From: Oncomelania hupensis | Taxonomy: Eukaryota; Mollusca; Gastropoda; Littorinimorpha; Pomatiopsidae | Direction: 5' to 3' | DNA: 64,000 bases | NCBI GenBank assembly: GCA_036898135.1 | Contig: CM072511.1 | Location: 26,125,564 to 26,189,563, forward strand | In this document: piece after piece, positions 33,292 to 43,816 of the stretch | How positions within the stretch are numbered: the first letter of the stretch is position 1 | How the letters are laid out: each line of letters opens with the position of its first letter | Program-made: the position numbers and the translations under genes | Notes under the pieces: generated by a model | The model's input: the letters and a program-made list of their open reading frames with translations, nothing else | The model's database searches: none | Told to the model about the DNA's origin: nothing

Positions 33292-34329
33292 AGACTTGAA
33301 GATAGCGTTTGACAGAGTCTGGCATGCAGCTCTGTGGGCAACCATGAGAGTGTACAACATCAGCCCTAACATTATTGAAGTCATCAAAAGCCTCTATGAA
33401 AAGATAACCAGTGCAGTCCTCCACAATAGCGCCATCGGGAACTGGTTTAGAACAATCGGCATCCTCCTTACAGATCACGAAGGCACAGTCAGCATAGGGG
33501 GTAGAGCAATCTCCAACCTCAGTTTTGTGGATGACATTGATGGATTGACTGGGGAAGAACAAGAACTTTAATAGCTGGTACAGAGCCTTGACAACACTTC
33601 CAGGGCCTTTGGAATGGAAATAAGTGCAGAGAAGACCAAAATGATGACCAACAACCCCAATGGCATCAACACAGACATCAAAGTCCAAGGCCAATCCCTC
33701 AACACGGTGCATAGCTTCAAATATTTAGGAGCCATTGTCTCAGACAATGGGTCCCGACAGGGAGTCCTCTCCAGGATCGCACAAGCAACTGCTGCCCTGA
33801 TAAGATTGAAGCCCATTTGGCAGACAGGACCATCAGTCTACACTCCAAGGTAAAGCTTCTGCGCTCCCTTGTCATCTCAATCTTCCTATACACTAGCGAA
33901 ACATGGACCCTTACAGCAGACCTACAACGAAGAATACAAAGCATGAAGATCAGGTGCTACAGAAGACTTCTGGGCATTTCCTATACCCAGCACATCCCCA
34001 ACGACGAAGTCCAACAGACCATCACGCAAGCCATTGGACAACACGATGACATGCTCGCAGTGGTGAAGAAACGGAATCTCCGACAGTATGACCACGCCAC
34101 CAGAGTACCAGGCCTTGCAGAGACCATCCTGCAAGGCACGGTGCAGGGAGGCAGAAGAAGGAGGGGACAGAAAAAGCGGTGGGAGGACAACATTCGAGAA
34201 TGGATTGGCTTGACACTGAATGAAGCTATGAGGGTTGTTGATGACAGTGCAAGATGGAGTACGCGGGTTAAATGATCATCTGTGGTGCCCCAAGGACTTT
34301 CAAGTCACCGGATAGGATAGGATAGGATA
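33292..34329 (+). mobile_element. RTE-type LINE, 5'-truncated copy 4 with TSD
   Basis: It encodes, with stops and frameshifts, the second half of an RTE reverse transcriptase and the C-terminal region: IAFDRVWHAALWATMRVYNI (motif A), FVDDIDGLTGEEQEL (motif C with D-D intact), then SLVISIFLYTSETWTLTADL, RCYRRLLGISYTQHIPNDEV and RWEDNIREWIGLTLNEAMR. This C-terminal arrangement parallels that of BovB, which supports the RTE clade. The 3' end is GGATAGGATAGGATA. An 11-bp direct repeat TAAATAACAAT flanks it (33281-33291, 34328-34338). The 5' part of the coding region is missing, so it is dead on arrival. Confidence 0.9.
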
Positions 34330-34338
34330 AATAACAAT

Positions 34339-35690
34339 AAAAAGATCTAATATAACTATTCCGCAGCAATGTTAGAAAAAGTCAAACTATTTTTTGATTG
34401 CATGGATTAACTTTTGACTTTCCAAGATGAAATACATTAACTAGTATGATATAAACTTATTGTTACGTAATAAGCAACCTGTGTGAGTTAGCTTATTGCT
34501 GTGAGTAGGACAAAGATTGAATTCAAGAATATTTATTACTGTATTATTATCAGTCCCGCAGTTATGGCACATTCATTTCGCCAACGCTTTCGTTCATTGT
34601 TTCATTTCTGTATCTTCTGTACATTAGCGCTATTAGAAACATATATCGTATAGATACAGGCACCCAAATCTGGTAAGGCTCATGTGGTCTAGGTGAATTG
34701 GGGACGGTTTACTGCATGGGTGTACCTAGGGAAATATTCATTGAGAAACGCTACATGGAGCATCATATTCTTCCCACGCACGCCACTCAATCCCTCACGC
34801 TACTTCAGAAGTCACGCACGTTCATGGTCACACTGTGCAGCTGCTGATGACTATGTTGAAGCTCTTTCCTCTTAACTTTTACTTTTCTCGCTTGCCATCC
34901 ACGATATTGTAACCCTAGGGAAAGATGGTAAGATCTTTCTTTTGCGATGCTGAAGGCCACAAAAACATCCCTTGAAGAAAAATCTAGGACTTTGTGACAT
35001 GCCTCGTAATGATTTAATGATCTAAACAATCATGTCTTTGAATAAAAATGATACTGTTTAAAAAAAATTACGCTTTCAGGGTTATATAATGTAAGAATAT
35101 TCTTCCCTAACCCGTTCCTGAAACTTGGGACTGATGTTAACAAGTTTACTGGCTAACTATTTTAGGTATGAAAAAACTGAATAACTCTCTCGGAGGAAAA
35201 AGGAAAGCTGCCCGTTCGCTCTAATCTGTCGTGGTTTCGTTCAGAAACTCATGGTATGTTTCAAACTCCCTAAATCATTAATTCTTTAGACAATGTAGAC
35301 AAATAATATATTCGAAATAGTTTATAAGTCCGAAATGAGACTCAGTGCTTTTCAGATACACCCACTAGTTTAGAAGTTGCTGTCAGTTCCAAAACAATTA
35401 AGACCTAAAAAAAATTGAGCTATTATTCATGATGGTTGACAATGGACGCCAAAAGTGGTGTCACGGCATTTGTGCGTTCCATCGTTTTTCATAGTCAGCA
35501 ATTTAAGAGTCAACCGATGTCTCGCAATTTAAAACAGAAGTCTCGCATTTTAAGTGTCACCAGATGTCTCGTTGACTGTCAATGGAAACTCAAACGTGGC
35601 AAGTCAGAACCAACAAACCTCTGGGACCCGCCCACCACCCTTAAAAACAAGGAGCATCGTGTTGGGAAAAAAATATCAGTGAGTCTGAAT
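34339..35690. other. Unrecognised intergenic DNA
   Basis: No credible exon, element or RNA gene seen. The frame at 35436-35759 has no recognised motif. Confidence 0.4.
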
Positions 35691-36377
35691 CGGTGGCAGC
35701 GAGTCGAGCAGGGGTGGCGGTCCTACCCTAGGAGGCGTGCAGACTCACACGCGCATTAGCGGCGGAGATGGACGGTAACCCGATCACTTGCTATTCCTGA
35801 GGTCGAGATACTGGGCCCTGAAGTCGAACCTGCGACAGCGTCGTGTGGGAGATCCCGATACGATACTCCACCTCAAACTACAAACTCCATTTTCACTGCG
35901 GTAAGGCTCCATCGACTGGGCGGCGGTTGCTGATCGGCGATTGACGTCACGTCGCTCAGATGCCGTCGCTCCATTCCCTGGCAGCCCTGCTCCTTTTTCT
36001 ACTACTGGACGACGCGAGGATTCATGTGGAGGGTGGCTTCCTCCGGACAGCAGTTGCTATGCATCGCCAGAGTCTCCCCGCGTTCTGCCTACCCTCCTTG
36101 CAAGCCCCTTAGTACCACGGCCATACCTCCTCACGCCTCGTCGAGCAGCCTCGACCCACATCCTCCATCGTTTGCTCGCCTGCCACACCACCTATACCAC
36201 CGCCTTGTGCGGGCATCTCATACAACAACGACTACATCAACACTGCAACGAATTATATCGTGCGTCCAGCCTGGTAGCAATTCATTACGAAGTCTTACTG
36301 CATCTTGACCACTTATCTCCGTCCCTTATATATGCGAAAGTGTCCGAGGACGTTAATCTACATAACGAAACGAAACG
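35691..36377 (+). repeat. Possible GC-rich repeat unit ending in a (GAAAC)n tail
   Basis: A GC-richer block with open frames (35941-36381) encoding nothing recognised. Its end, ATATGCGAAAGTGTCCGAGG then ACGTTAATCTACATAACG and GAAACGAAACG, recurs at 37836-37886 and, antisense, at about 5731-5780, so at least the 3' terminus belongs to a dispersed retroposon-like family. The 5' limit is a guess. Confidence 0.45.
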
Positions 36378-37145
36378 TTGAAAGAAAGGCAGGGCTGCGG
36401 TTGCCTGTGCCGGCTGGGTAAAGCAGGAGAGATTGGCTACAATGGCCAGTGAGCTGTCACAGTGCGACAACCGCCTTTGTCGTCGTGCTGCCTGTCAATG
36501 GCTGTCAAAGGCGAGGGCCAAAGCGATGAATAGACAACCCTGGCCTCCCTGTCCCCATAATCCTCACTGACCTGGCTCTCACCGCGTCTCGAGTCCTAAG
36601 CAAACATGACCCTATTTTCCCCAGCTCACCGAAACTCGGCGCTGCGGATGTCCCTTGGCGCCCTGGTAGTTTTAGCACATGGAAACTCGGCCAAAGATAA
36701 CCCCTGATGAGTAAGCTTATTTTCCTTTAACAATGAAAATGTGGGTGTGCACTTCATTACAGAACCTTTCAAATAGGCATAAGCACATTGTTGTCATTTG
36801 CAAGCGGTGCTCTCAAACCTGCTGTGGTTGGTGACTGAGCATGCAGTAAGCCTGCTGCCGTCAGAACAGACTACGCACAAAATAGGACACATTTTATATG
36901 TGCAGTTGTGCTGCAGCTTCAGTGTCGTGATGAGCTAATTAATTTTGCTCCTGGCCGTATGAAGCTGTAGGAAGTTTACCAGGAACACGACAAGACAGGA
37001 AGAATATGAAAAAGGGTAACGGGACTCAACCCCTAGTCATGCATGCCCGATAACTCCACCACAAAACTGTCACTTGTGCAAAATGCAACAATATCACGTT
37101 GCAAATTTAAGTTTTTCTCAATACTTGGACTAGGCCGCGAGGACC
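36378..37145. other. Unrecognised intergenic DNA
   Basis: Nothing recognised between the GAAAC-tailed repeat and the next RTE fragment. Confidence 0.4.
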
Positions 37146-37455
37146 AACCATTAGACAACACGATGACATGCTCACAGTGGTGAAGAAACGGAAACTCCGA
37201 TGGCATGGCCATGTCACCAGAGCATCAGGCCTTGCAAAAACCATCCTGCAAGGCACGGTGCAAGAAGGCAGAAGAAGAGGGAGGCAGAAAAAGAGGTGGG
37301 AGGACAACATTGGAGAAGGGACTGATTTGACACTGAGCGAAACTATGAGGTTGCTGAGGACAAAGAAAGATGGAGTATGCTGGTTAAACGATCATCTGTG
37401 GTGCCCCAACGACCTTTGAATTACGGGATAGGATAGGATTGGACAGGATAGAATA
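37146..37455 (+). mobile_element. RTE-type LINE 3' fragment, copy 5
   Basis: Encodes the family C-terminus (VVKKRKLRWHGHVTRASGLA, then RGRQKKRWEDNIGE) and ends CGGGATAGGATAGGATTGG. 5'-truncated. No clear duplication found. Confidence 0.85.
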
Positions 37456-37835
37456 GTGAGCACCCGAAATGTGGGAATAGGTGTTGCTGTCATTAACATC
37501 CTCAAAATGGACTTTAAAATCCCCCACCAGGCAAAGAATCACAGTGCTGACAAAAATCAGGTAACTAGTCAAAAAACATTACATGTGTAAAACTTTTTTT
37601 TTAAACTAAGAGGTGGTCTGTACACACAAGCAATATTAAGTCTAATGTCATTTACAGTCTACAGTAATCCTCACAATAACGGCTTCTAAAGCTGGATGGA
37701 CCAATGGGTGCGAACAAAAGTCGCATGTTTCGTTAAAGAGTCCTTCATAACCAAAGCAATGCCATCACCTAGCCCAGCCACACCCACCGAATGGCGAGCA
37801 AAGGATTGCACAGAATGAACCGGCGGAGGTCCCCA

Positions 37836-37886
37836 ATATGCGAAAGTGTCCGGAGACTCTAATCTAGCAAACGAAACGAAACGCCC
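37836..37886 (+). repeat. 3' end of GAAAC-tailed repeat, second copy
   Basis: ATATGCGAAAGTGTCCGGAG, then CTCTAATCTAGCAAACG and GAAACGAAACG. It abuts an antisense LINE endonuclease whose own coding sequence contains the same GAAACG word, so insertion at microhomology is plausible. Confidence 0.6.
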
Positions 37887-38080
37887 GGCGGAGCACGTTC
37901 TTTGAGCTTCGCTTCATCACTGGCCCCCGCTGAAGGAAGATTGACCATAATGTCAACATCTTTTTTCAGAATGAATGTATTAACCATTGTGCATGTGTGA
38001 GACTGACCAAGAGACCGGGCATTGAATGTGCATAATACAAGCTGGTTACGTCTTGGGACAGGCTGCAACAGCACATATAA
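37880..38080 (-). pseudogene. LINE endonuclease N-terminal fragment (CR1-like)
   Basis: The minus frame from 38074 includes LVLCTFNARSLGQSHTCTMV and KKDVDIMV, then ASDEAKLKERAPPGVSFR. Asn-Ala-Arg-Ser-Leu near the start, and a PPG-x-SFR block about 50 residues on, are hallmarks of the apurinic-like endonuclease at the N-terminus of CR1-type ORF2 proteins. Only about 65 residues remain, and the glutamate-bearing TETW block appears lost. The rest of the element is not present here. Confidence 0.7.
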
Positions 38081-38282
38081 TTGTTACGGTTCGATCAGTA
38101 TAATGGGGGATATTAGTCTTTAGTCAGTCAGAGCCGTAATATGAACAGTGCTTGCACGGGGAATGAGAGCGCTCGGGCACACGAAATAAATAAATAAACA
38201 ACTTTGTGGCATCCTGAAAAAATGACAATTTGTTTTTTTACCTTTCTGAGCTACCAGTGTGAAGTGCGCGTTACAAGTCTAC

Positions 38283-38300
38283 ATCATCATCATCATCATT

Positions 38301-38372
<72 letters not shown>

Positions 38373-38401
38373 GTCATCATCAACAACAACAACAACAACA
38401 T
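38283..38401. repeat. (CAT)n-(CAA)n microsatellite
   Basis: About 33 CAT units followed by CAA units. Confidence 0.95.
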
Positions 38402-38910
38402 ACGTCAGTTCATTGAAAGGATCGTCCTTTTTTAAAAATAAATTGTACAGGAAGATGAGAATCACTTCTGCTTTAGAACCGTTACTTAGCCAAGGAAGAC
38501 TTTCTGTGACAGTCCAAACGTAAATATAACTCTTCTTTGTCCCATTGGATACTCGAGAATATGTCAACTAACTAAATGTACTGCCCTCCATCTGCCGTGT
38601 CAACTTGATATTTGACTTCGCAAATAGTCCTCATACGGTAAGAGATGTTTTACTGTTAATGTACCGCTCAGGCTTGAGAATGTATTGTTGTGTGGAAACA
38701 ATATTATTCACTTCATTCCCGCTCAACGTTTAATCCGATGCACAATCACAAGAGTGGTAGCGAGTTTGGAAAACTGCACCCTTAAGAGCAAAACGAACTG
38801 GAATTGTCTATCGAGAACCTTTAAAATGTTGAAATATATAAATTTTCTGTTTTGCTCGGTCCCTTTTTTTCCCCGTTTTTAGCTGGCTTGGGCGTTTCTT
38901 TGATATAGCT
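38402..38910. other. Unrecognised intergenic DNA
   Basis: No gene or repeat recognised. Confidence 0.4.
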
Positions 38911-39550
38911 GAGAATCAGAACGAGCCAAACGTCGGTCTGTCCGTCTGTCTGGTTGGTCCGTTGCACGCGCTATACCTCAAGAACCTCTGAACGGATTTT
39001 GACTAAACTTTATAGGAACGTTATCTGGGTTAGTGGTCAGCCTTCCGCACAATCATATTTGCTTAACCTCAAATGGCAAGGTCGCTAGGGTCATTGTTTT
39101 TGTGTGTGTGGGTGTGTTTGTGTGTGTGTGTGTGAGTGAGAGAGAGAAAGAGAGAGAGATCTGTGTTTTTTTTATGGTTTTTTATTGCTGTTTTTTATTT
39201 ATTTTTTTATTTTATTTATTTATTTATTTATTTTGCGAAACAAGTTTTGATCTATATTTCAAATATGGCAAACCCGATTTTGATGATTTTTGGCACACTG
39301 TCTTCAACTCATGGACGATCATTCTGAGGTAGTCATTTTTATTTCAGCGGTCAGTCGATAAAGACACTTTTTTTTTCATTATCTCAAAATAATATTTGAC
39401 CGATTTTGGATCATCCTTTCATAATTATACTTTAACTGCTATTCTGACTTTTGGATAATTTATATTTACATCTTCTCAAAGGTCAAGTCGCTGAGGTCCA
39501 TCAGTTTACTAAACACGTTTTGCATTTTTGAGTTGACAAAGATTACTACG
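38911..39550 (+). repeat. Dispersed GTCTGTC/GTCCGT-rich repeat, copy 2
   Basis: GAATCAGAACGAGCCAAACG and GTCTGTCCGTCTGTCTGG are followed by CTCAAGAACCTCTGAACGG, TTTGACTAAACTTTATAGG and GGCAAGGTCGCTAGGGTCAT, matching the 2771 copy in order. (TG)n, (GA)n and (TTTA)n tracts follow at 39095-39235. Confidence 0.7.
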
Positions 39551-39761
39551 TACATGGCACTTAAAGGGACATAACTCCTAGAGAACTCGAAATGACATTT
39601 GAGGATACAGCATAGTTTATTTCTCAGGCCTGATTATGTAGGATGGCATAACATAACTAAATACACGACATAGCGAATGTGCAGCGCAAGGTTTGGGTGG
39701 TCGAAGACGTATAATGATAGGATCCACTTCGGTCCCAAACCATTTTTAAACTACGACCTAA

Positions 39762-40740
39762 AGCCATGGTCACACAGCACTCCACGTCTTAATCACGTAC
39801 AAAAAGTTCGGAAAATCTGGTGGACGTGGTCGTACGTGGTAATTTTCCGTCAATTTTGGTTTGGCCGTGCTTTGGACGGGGTATGGCCGTCGGCGGTTGT
39901 TCCACTGCTGAAGCACTGCCTAAGCACGGCTAACCACGTCCAGCCACGTATAAGCCTAAAAAAAATTGCACATGTTATAAAACGAGGGGGGGAAAAGGCG
40001 GCAAGTTATACCGATCCAGATCTTGTACAAAACACCCCCAGTCATTTGCAGTATGCCTGGAAAGAAGGGTTCCTCTGCCAAGAAGAGGTCAACGAAGGCT
40101 CCCCAAGACTCCCAGGCCCAAGTCACAGTCCAGGTCCATGCTCCCCCTGCTGGTGCTGCCGGTCCAGACCCTGACCCTCATGCCGAGGTCTCAGAAAATT
40201 ACGGTATTTATATGCCGCAAATCAGAAGTGATACAGAAGTGATTAGGCAGTGATCGGGACGTATTTCGAACTTGTTCGAGACGTCGTTAGGTAGTGCTAT
40301 GTACGTGGAAAAATCCATTTGTCAGTGATAAGCCGCTAAACACACGCTATTTCCCGTGATTCCAACGCGGTACATGCGTCCAATGACCGTGCTCTGGCCG
40401 TGACTGAACGCTAAACTTTCGCGTCTTACCGCGTCTCCCCAAGTTTTAATCACTGCCGGAACACGGATTACCACGCGTGTTTCACGTGTGTTGCACGTCT
40501 TTACCGCGTGTTTTACCCGTGGTTGTGCGCGGGCTAAAATTTTGAGCAGTTCAAAACTTTTTGCCGCGTCCGATGCCGTTCAGATTTCTCCCCGCGTCCT
40601 GCCACGTCTATACCTCGACCGTAGCTCGTCTTAACCTCGACATCAACGCGAACAACAACGTCCACGGCCACTCCACGGGTAACAAATTTTGGACGCGCTT
40701 TGGCCGTGATTCAGCTGTAAAGGGCTGTGTGACCGGGGCT
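39762..40740. mobile_element. Non-autonomous DNA transposon, PIF/Harbinger-like
   Basis: The left end AGCCATGGTCACACAGC and the right end (reverse-complemented) AGCCCCGGTCACACAGC are inverted repeats; weaker similarity continues inward (AATCACG on both sides). A 3-bp TAA lies on each side (39759-39761, 40741-40743), fitting the TWA duplication of PIF/Harbinger. The interior is rich in ACGTGG and CACGTC words. A 66-codon frame (40053-40250) begins MPGKKGSSAKKRSTKAPQDS, Lys-rich like the N-terminus of some Harbinger DNA-binding partners, but too short to assign. No DDE nuclease is present. Confidence 0.7.
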
Positions 40741-40743
40741 TAA

Positions 40744-41900
40744 GAGTACAGTGAAAATAGTCGATGTCAGCGTATGTGGTTTCGTGAATGTTTCCCCAGC
40801 ACTTGAGATCTCCTTGTCTCTGCGCTCTGATGGGCCTTGATAGTCGCTACTTCGTCTTATCACCTACACGATGCACGACGTTGTCAGGCTTAGTTAACGT
40901 TCAATAGGTTTACAAAATAAAGATAGGATAGTTTTAAGTTCTTTTGTTATATTCCAAATATCGCTTATTTTCAACTCTAATTGTTGTGGTCCCCGTTGCT
41001 TTTCTTTGTTTGCCTTTGTTGGAAAGGATCGGATTAATTCAAAGATTAATTTGATATGCTTGAGTCGATCCTGCCAAGCTCTTTGAAATAATCCGAGTTT
41101 CACTGAATTAATTTATAACTTTAATTGAAATTGTTCTTCACTAGCTCTGTCGTAGAGAATGCCGTTGTTCATTAGCTGTGTGTCTTAGATTTTGGGTAAT
41201 ATTTTAAGCCCAATTTAACTACTTACTAGGGGACCCTTTAAAGAGTTTAAGCTTTATCGTTTAGCCAACACGTCTTTTAACTAATATCAAGTGTTTTCTT
41301 AAGTACTTAGCGAAGTTAGCCACTTTATACGGCTTACTGATATTGATATGTTTTCTAATGGTCTTTTTTAGGGTAGGGGGTAGGGGAAGGGATGGGGGCA
41401 TTTATAATTCATTTTACTCATTTGATTACTTCGTCCGTTTCCTCTCTCAGGTTTCTTCTGTCTCTTTATTGGTCTATCTCCTACTTTCTGTCCCTCGTTA
41501 TTCCTTGAGAAAGGGAGGGGGTCGGGGTCTCCTCACTCCTTCTTCAGCAAGGAGCAGGCGAAATCAGTGTTGCTGCCTACGTTTAAATTTAGGTTTTCAA
41601 TTCTTTTAGCCCTGTGGGTTCGGGCTTTAAATAGAATAGACCCAACGTTTCCCGGCGTGTCGTAAGAGGCGACTAACAGGGGTGATGTTAGCACGGCATC
41701 ACTGGGCGAAAGTCTTCTACACAGAAATCACCGGCCAGGGCGGAGGAACCTCACGTTACTACAGGTTCAACGACCACGTGCTCAGGGCCAAGGCGAGCCA
41801 CACTGTATTCGTGGATTTCGGCTGTGGCCAACAGCCTGGAGAGGATTGGGCACCGCCAGGTCTTTTTTGCCCAAGACACACTACATGATGACACAATCCA
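40744..41900. other. Mostly unrecognised DNA with a short hairpin motif
   Basis: The string GTGTCGTAAGAGGCGACTAA (41658-41677) can form a GTCG/CGAC stem. It is followed by a 68-codon frame (41682-41888) containing HTVFVDFGCGQQ, too short to assign. Nothing else recognised. Confidence 0.4.
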
Positions 41901-42242
41901 GGATAGGGATAGGATAGGAATTCTTTATTCTAGCGTCCACGGTGGAGACACGTTTAAGGCACCCAGGCGGTTATTACGTCCATTTTTTGTACCCAGTACG
42001 TCGATGTAGCGTGTGGGTATGTTCACTTAAATTAGATTATTATAACGTGGTCAGCTAATCACCTTCACGTCCGGGGAAAGGCCTGTTTCTGAAATAGGGC
42101 TTAAATGTCCCTAACATACTATGGTGACAACACTTTACACTAATGGAAAAACAGCTTGAGAGACAGTTTGAGAGATTTTATTTACTGACACACAACTCTT
42201 TTATTTTGGTTTTTCCAACTTTTGGCATTCATAAAGTTTGGT

Positions 42243-42288
42243 TCTCCTGACGCGTTTCGATCTTTACCAAAGATCTCATCAGAGGAGA
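42243..42288 (-). ncRNA. Minimal type I hammerhead ribozyme (Penelope-like type)
   Basis: On the minus strand stem I is TCTCCT (42288-42283) paired with AGGAGA (42248-42243). The core CTGATGA lies at 42282-42276. Stem II is GATCTTT/AAAGATC with a GGT loop. The second core strand GAAA runs 42258-42255. Stem III is only AC/GT with a GC loop, then C at the cleavage position (42249). Every invariant core base I know is present. Such ultra-short stem III hammerheads are known from Penelope-like retroelements, where they process the transcript. No Penelope reverse transcriptase or GIY-YIG endonuclease is visible nearby, so this is probably an orphan terminal fragment (perhaps about 42100-42446). 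Self-cleavage is predicted, not shown. Confidence 0.82.
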
Positions 42289-42451
42289 TTTGGCCTTAAA
42301 TGCTTAGACTACAATGAGTGCAGTCTATATGTACTGCATGGGTAGTCACAAAGACACCCGTTGTGAAGTTCACATTTGGAAGAAGCCAGTCTCAACTTTA
42401 CGTCTTCCAACTTAGTAATGATTGGTCAACCGTGCAATTATAAATATCCAT

Positions 42452-42740
42452 CCTATCCTCCTATCCTTTCCCGTAACCCGGAGGTCGTAGGGGCACCACA
42501 GATGATCGTTTAACCAGCATACTCCATCTTTCTCTGTCCTCAGCAGCCCTGATGGCTTCGCTCAGTGTCAAACCAGTCCATTCTCGAATGTTGTCCTCCC
42601 ACCTCTTTTTCTGTCTCCCTCTTCTTCTACTTCCTTGTACTGTGCCTTGCAGAATAGTCTTTGCAAGGCCTGATGATCTGGTGACATGGCCATACCATCG
42701 GAGTTTCCGTTTCTTCACCACTGTAAGCTGGTCATCGTGT
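42452..42740 (-). mobile_element. RTE-type LINE 3' fragment, copy 6, with TSD
   Basis: Minus strand: QLTVVKKRKLRWYGHVTRSS, then RRGRQKKRWEDNIREWTGLT, a stop, and a GGATAGGAGG-type tail. An 8-bp direct repeat ATATCCAT flanks it (42444-42451, 42741-42748). Confidence 0.88.
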
Positions 42741-42748
42741 ATATCCAT

Positions 42749-43338
42749 AAGAATGTATATATGGGCATGCGTTCTTTCTCTTATTAATATTAATTTCAAG
42801 GAACTTTCTCTATCTTCTCCTATCCTCCTTACATCATTCTGTGGAGTTTCATTCACCAACTAACTGGCTACGCGATGTTAAAGGTGAAACAGAACTACAT
42901 TAACCACACTCCACTTCTTTCCTCCAACTTTGATTAAAGATTAATTTCCGACACTAATACATCTCCTCACTACCTTATCACTTTTAAACACATACCTGCT
43001 CTCAAAACTACTAACGTATTTCTAAATTACAAATATTGTATTTGTAATCACCTTTACATCTTTTAATAGTTAATATACAAAAACTCTATATTTCTGAATA
43101 ATCAAACTTATCAATGTCCTCATTTATATTTATGCTTCACAAATTTCCTTTATAACCCACTCCCATAATCAACAACCATACAGTGTATATATCTCGTTTT
43201 ACTTCTTATGTCATGCTTCTTGTTTTAATTTCACAAAATCCAAAACAATTTCTGGCACTTCCACCACCACTTTTAATCATCTATCTTCCGTTTCCATAAA
43301 GTTTGGATACGCCCGGCGCTAATTATGTTTTCGTTTTT
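42749..43338. other. AT-rich unrecognised DNA
   Basis: No gene or repeat recognised between two antisense RTE fragments. Confidence 0.4.
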
Positions 43339-43653
43339 CCTATCATATCCTATCCCGTAACTCGGAGGTCGTAGGGGCACCACAGATGATCGTTTAATCA
43401 GCGTATTCCATCTTTTGCTGACCTCAGCAACCCTGATTGTTTCGCTCAGTGTCAAACCAGTCCATTCTCGAATGTTGTCCTCCCACCTCTTTTTCGGTCT
43501 CCCTGTGCCTTGCGGGATGGTCTTTGCAAAACCTGATGATCTGGTGATGTGGCCATACCATCGGAGTTTCCGTTTCTTCACCAGTGTGGGCAGGTCATCG
43601 TGTTGTCCAATGGTTTGTGTGATGGTCTGTCGGACTTCGTCGTTGGTGATGTG
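43339..43653 (-). mobile_element. RTE-type LINE 3' fragment, copy 7
   Basis: Minus strand: HITNDEVRQTITQTIGQHDD, LVKKRKLRWYGHITRSSGFA, RPKKRWEDNIREWTGLTLSE. It has a small deletion in the Arg-rich segment relative to other copies, and ends in GGATATGATAGG. Confidence 0.85.
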
Positions 43654-43816
43654 CAAAGCATTTCCAGCAACTACAATACGCTTCTCAAATTTATTAAAAC
43701 GTTACATCAATTCCAACAACTGTAGTAGACTACGTTGCTAACATTATATTGAAACCATAATTTGGACTTGGTCATATTATCTCAGGTCCCCACAACGAGG
43801 CGTTACGCTCATAAAT

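Noticed and set aside
36700..36720. Second hammerhead-like CTGATGAG string (also near 50010)
   Set aside because: No GAAA core strand or pairing stems follow at the required distance.
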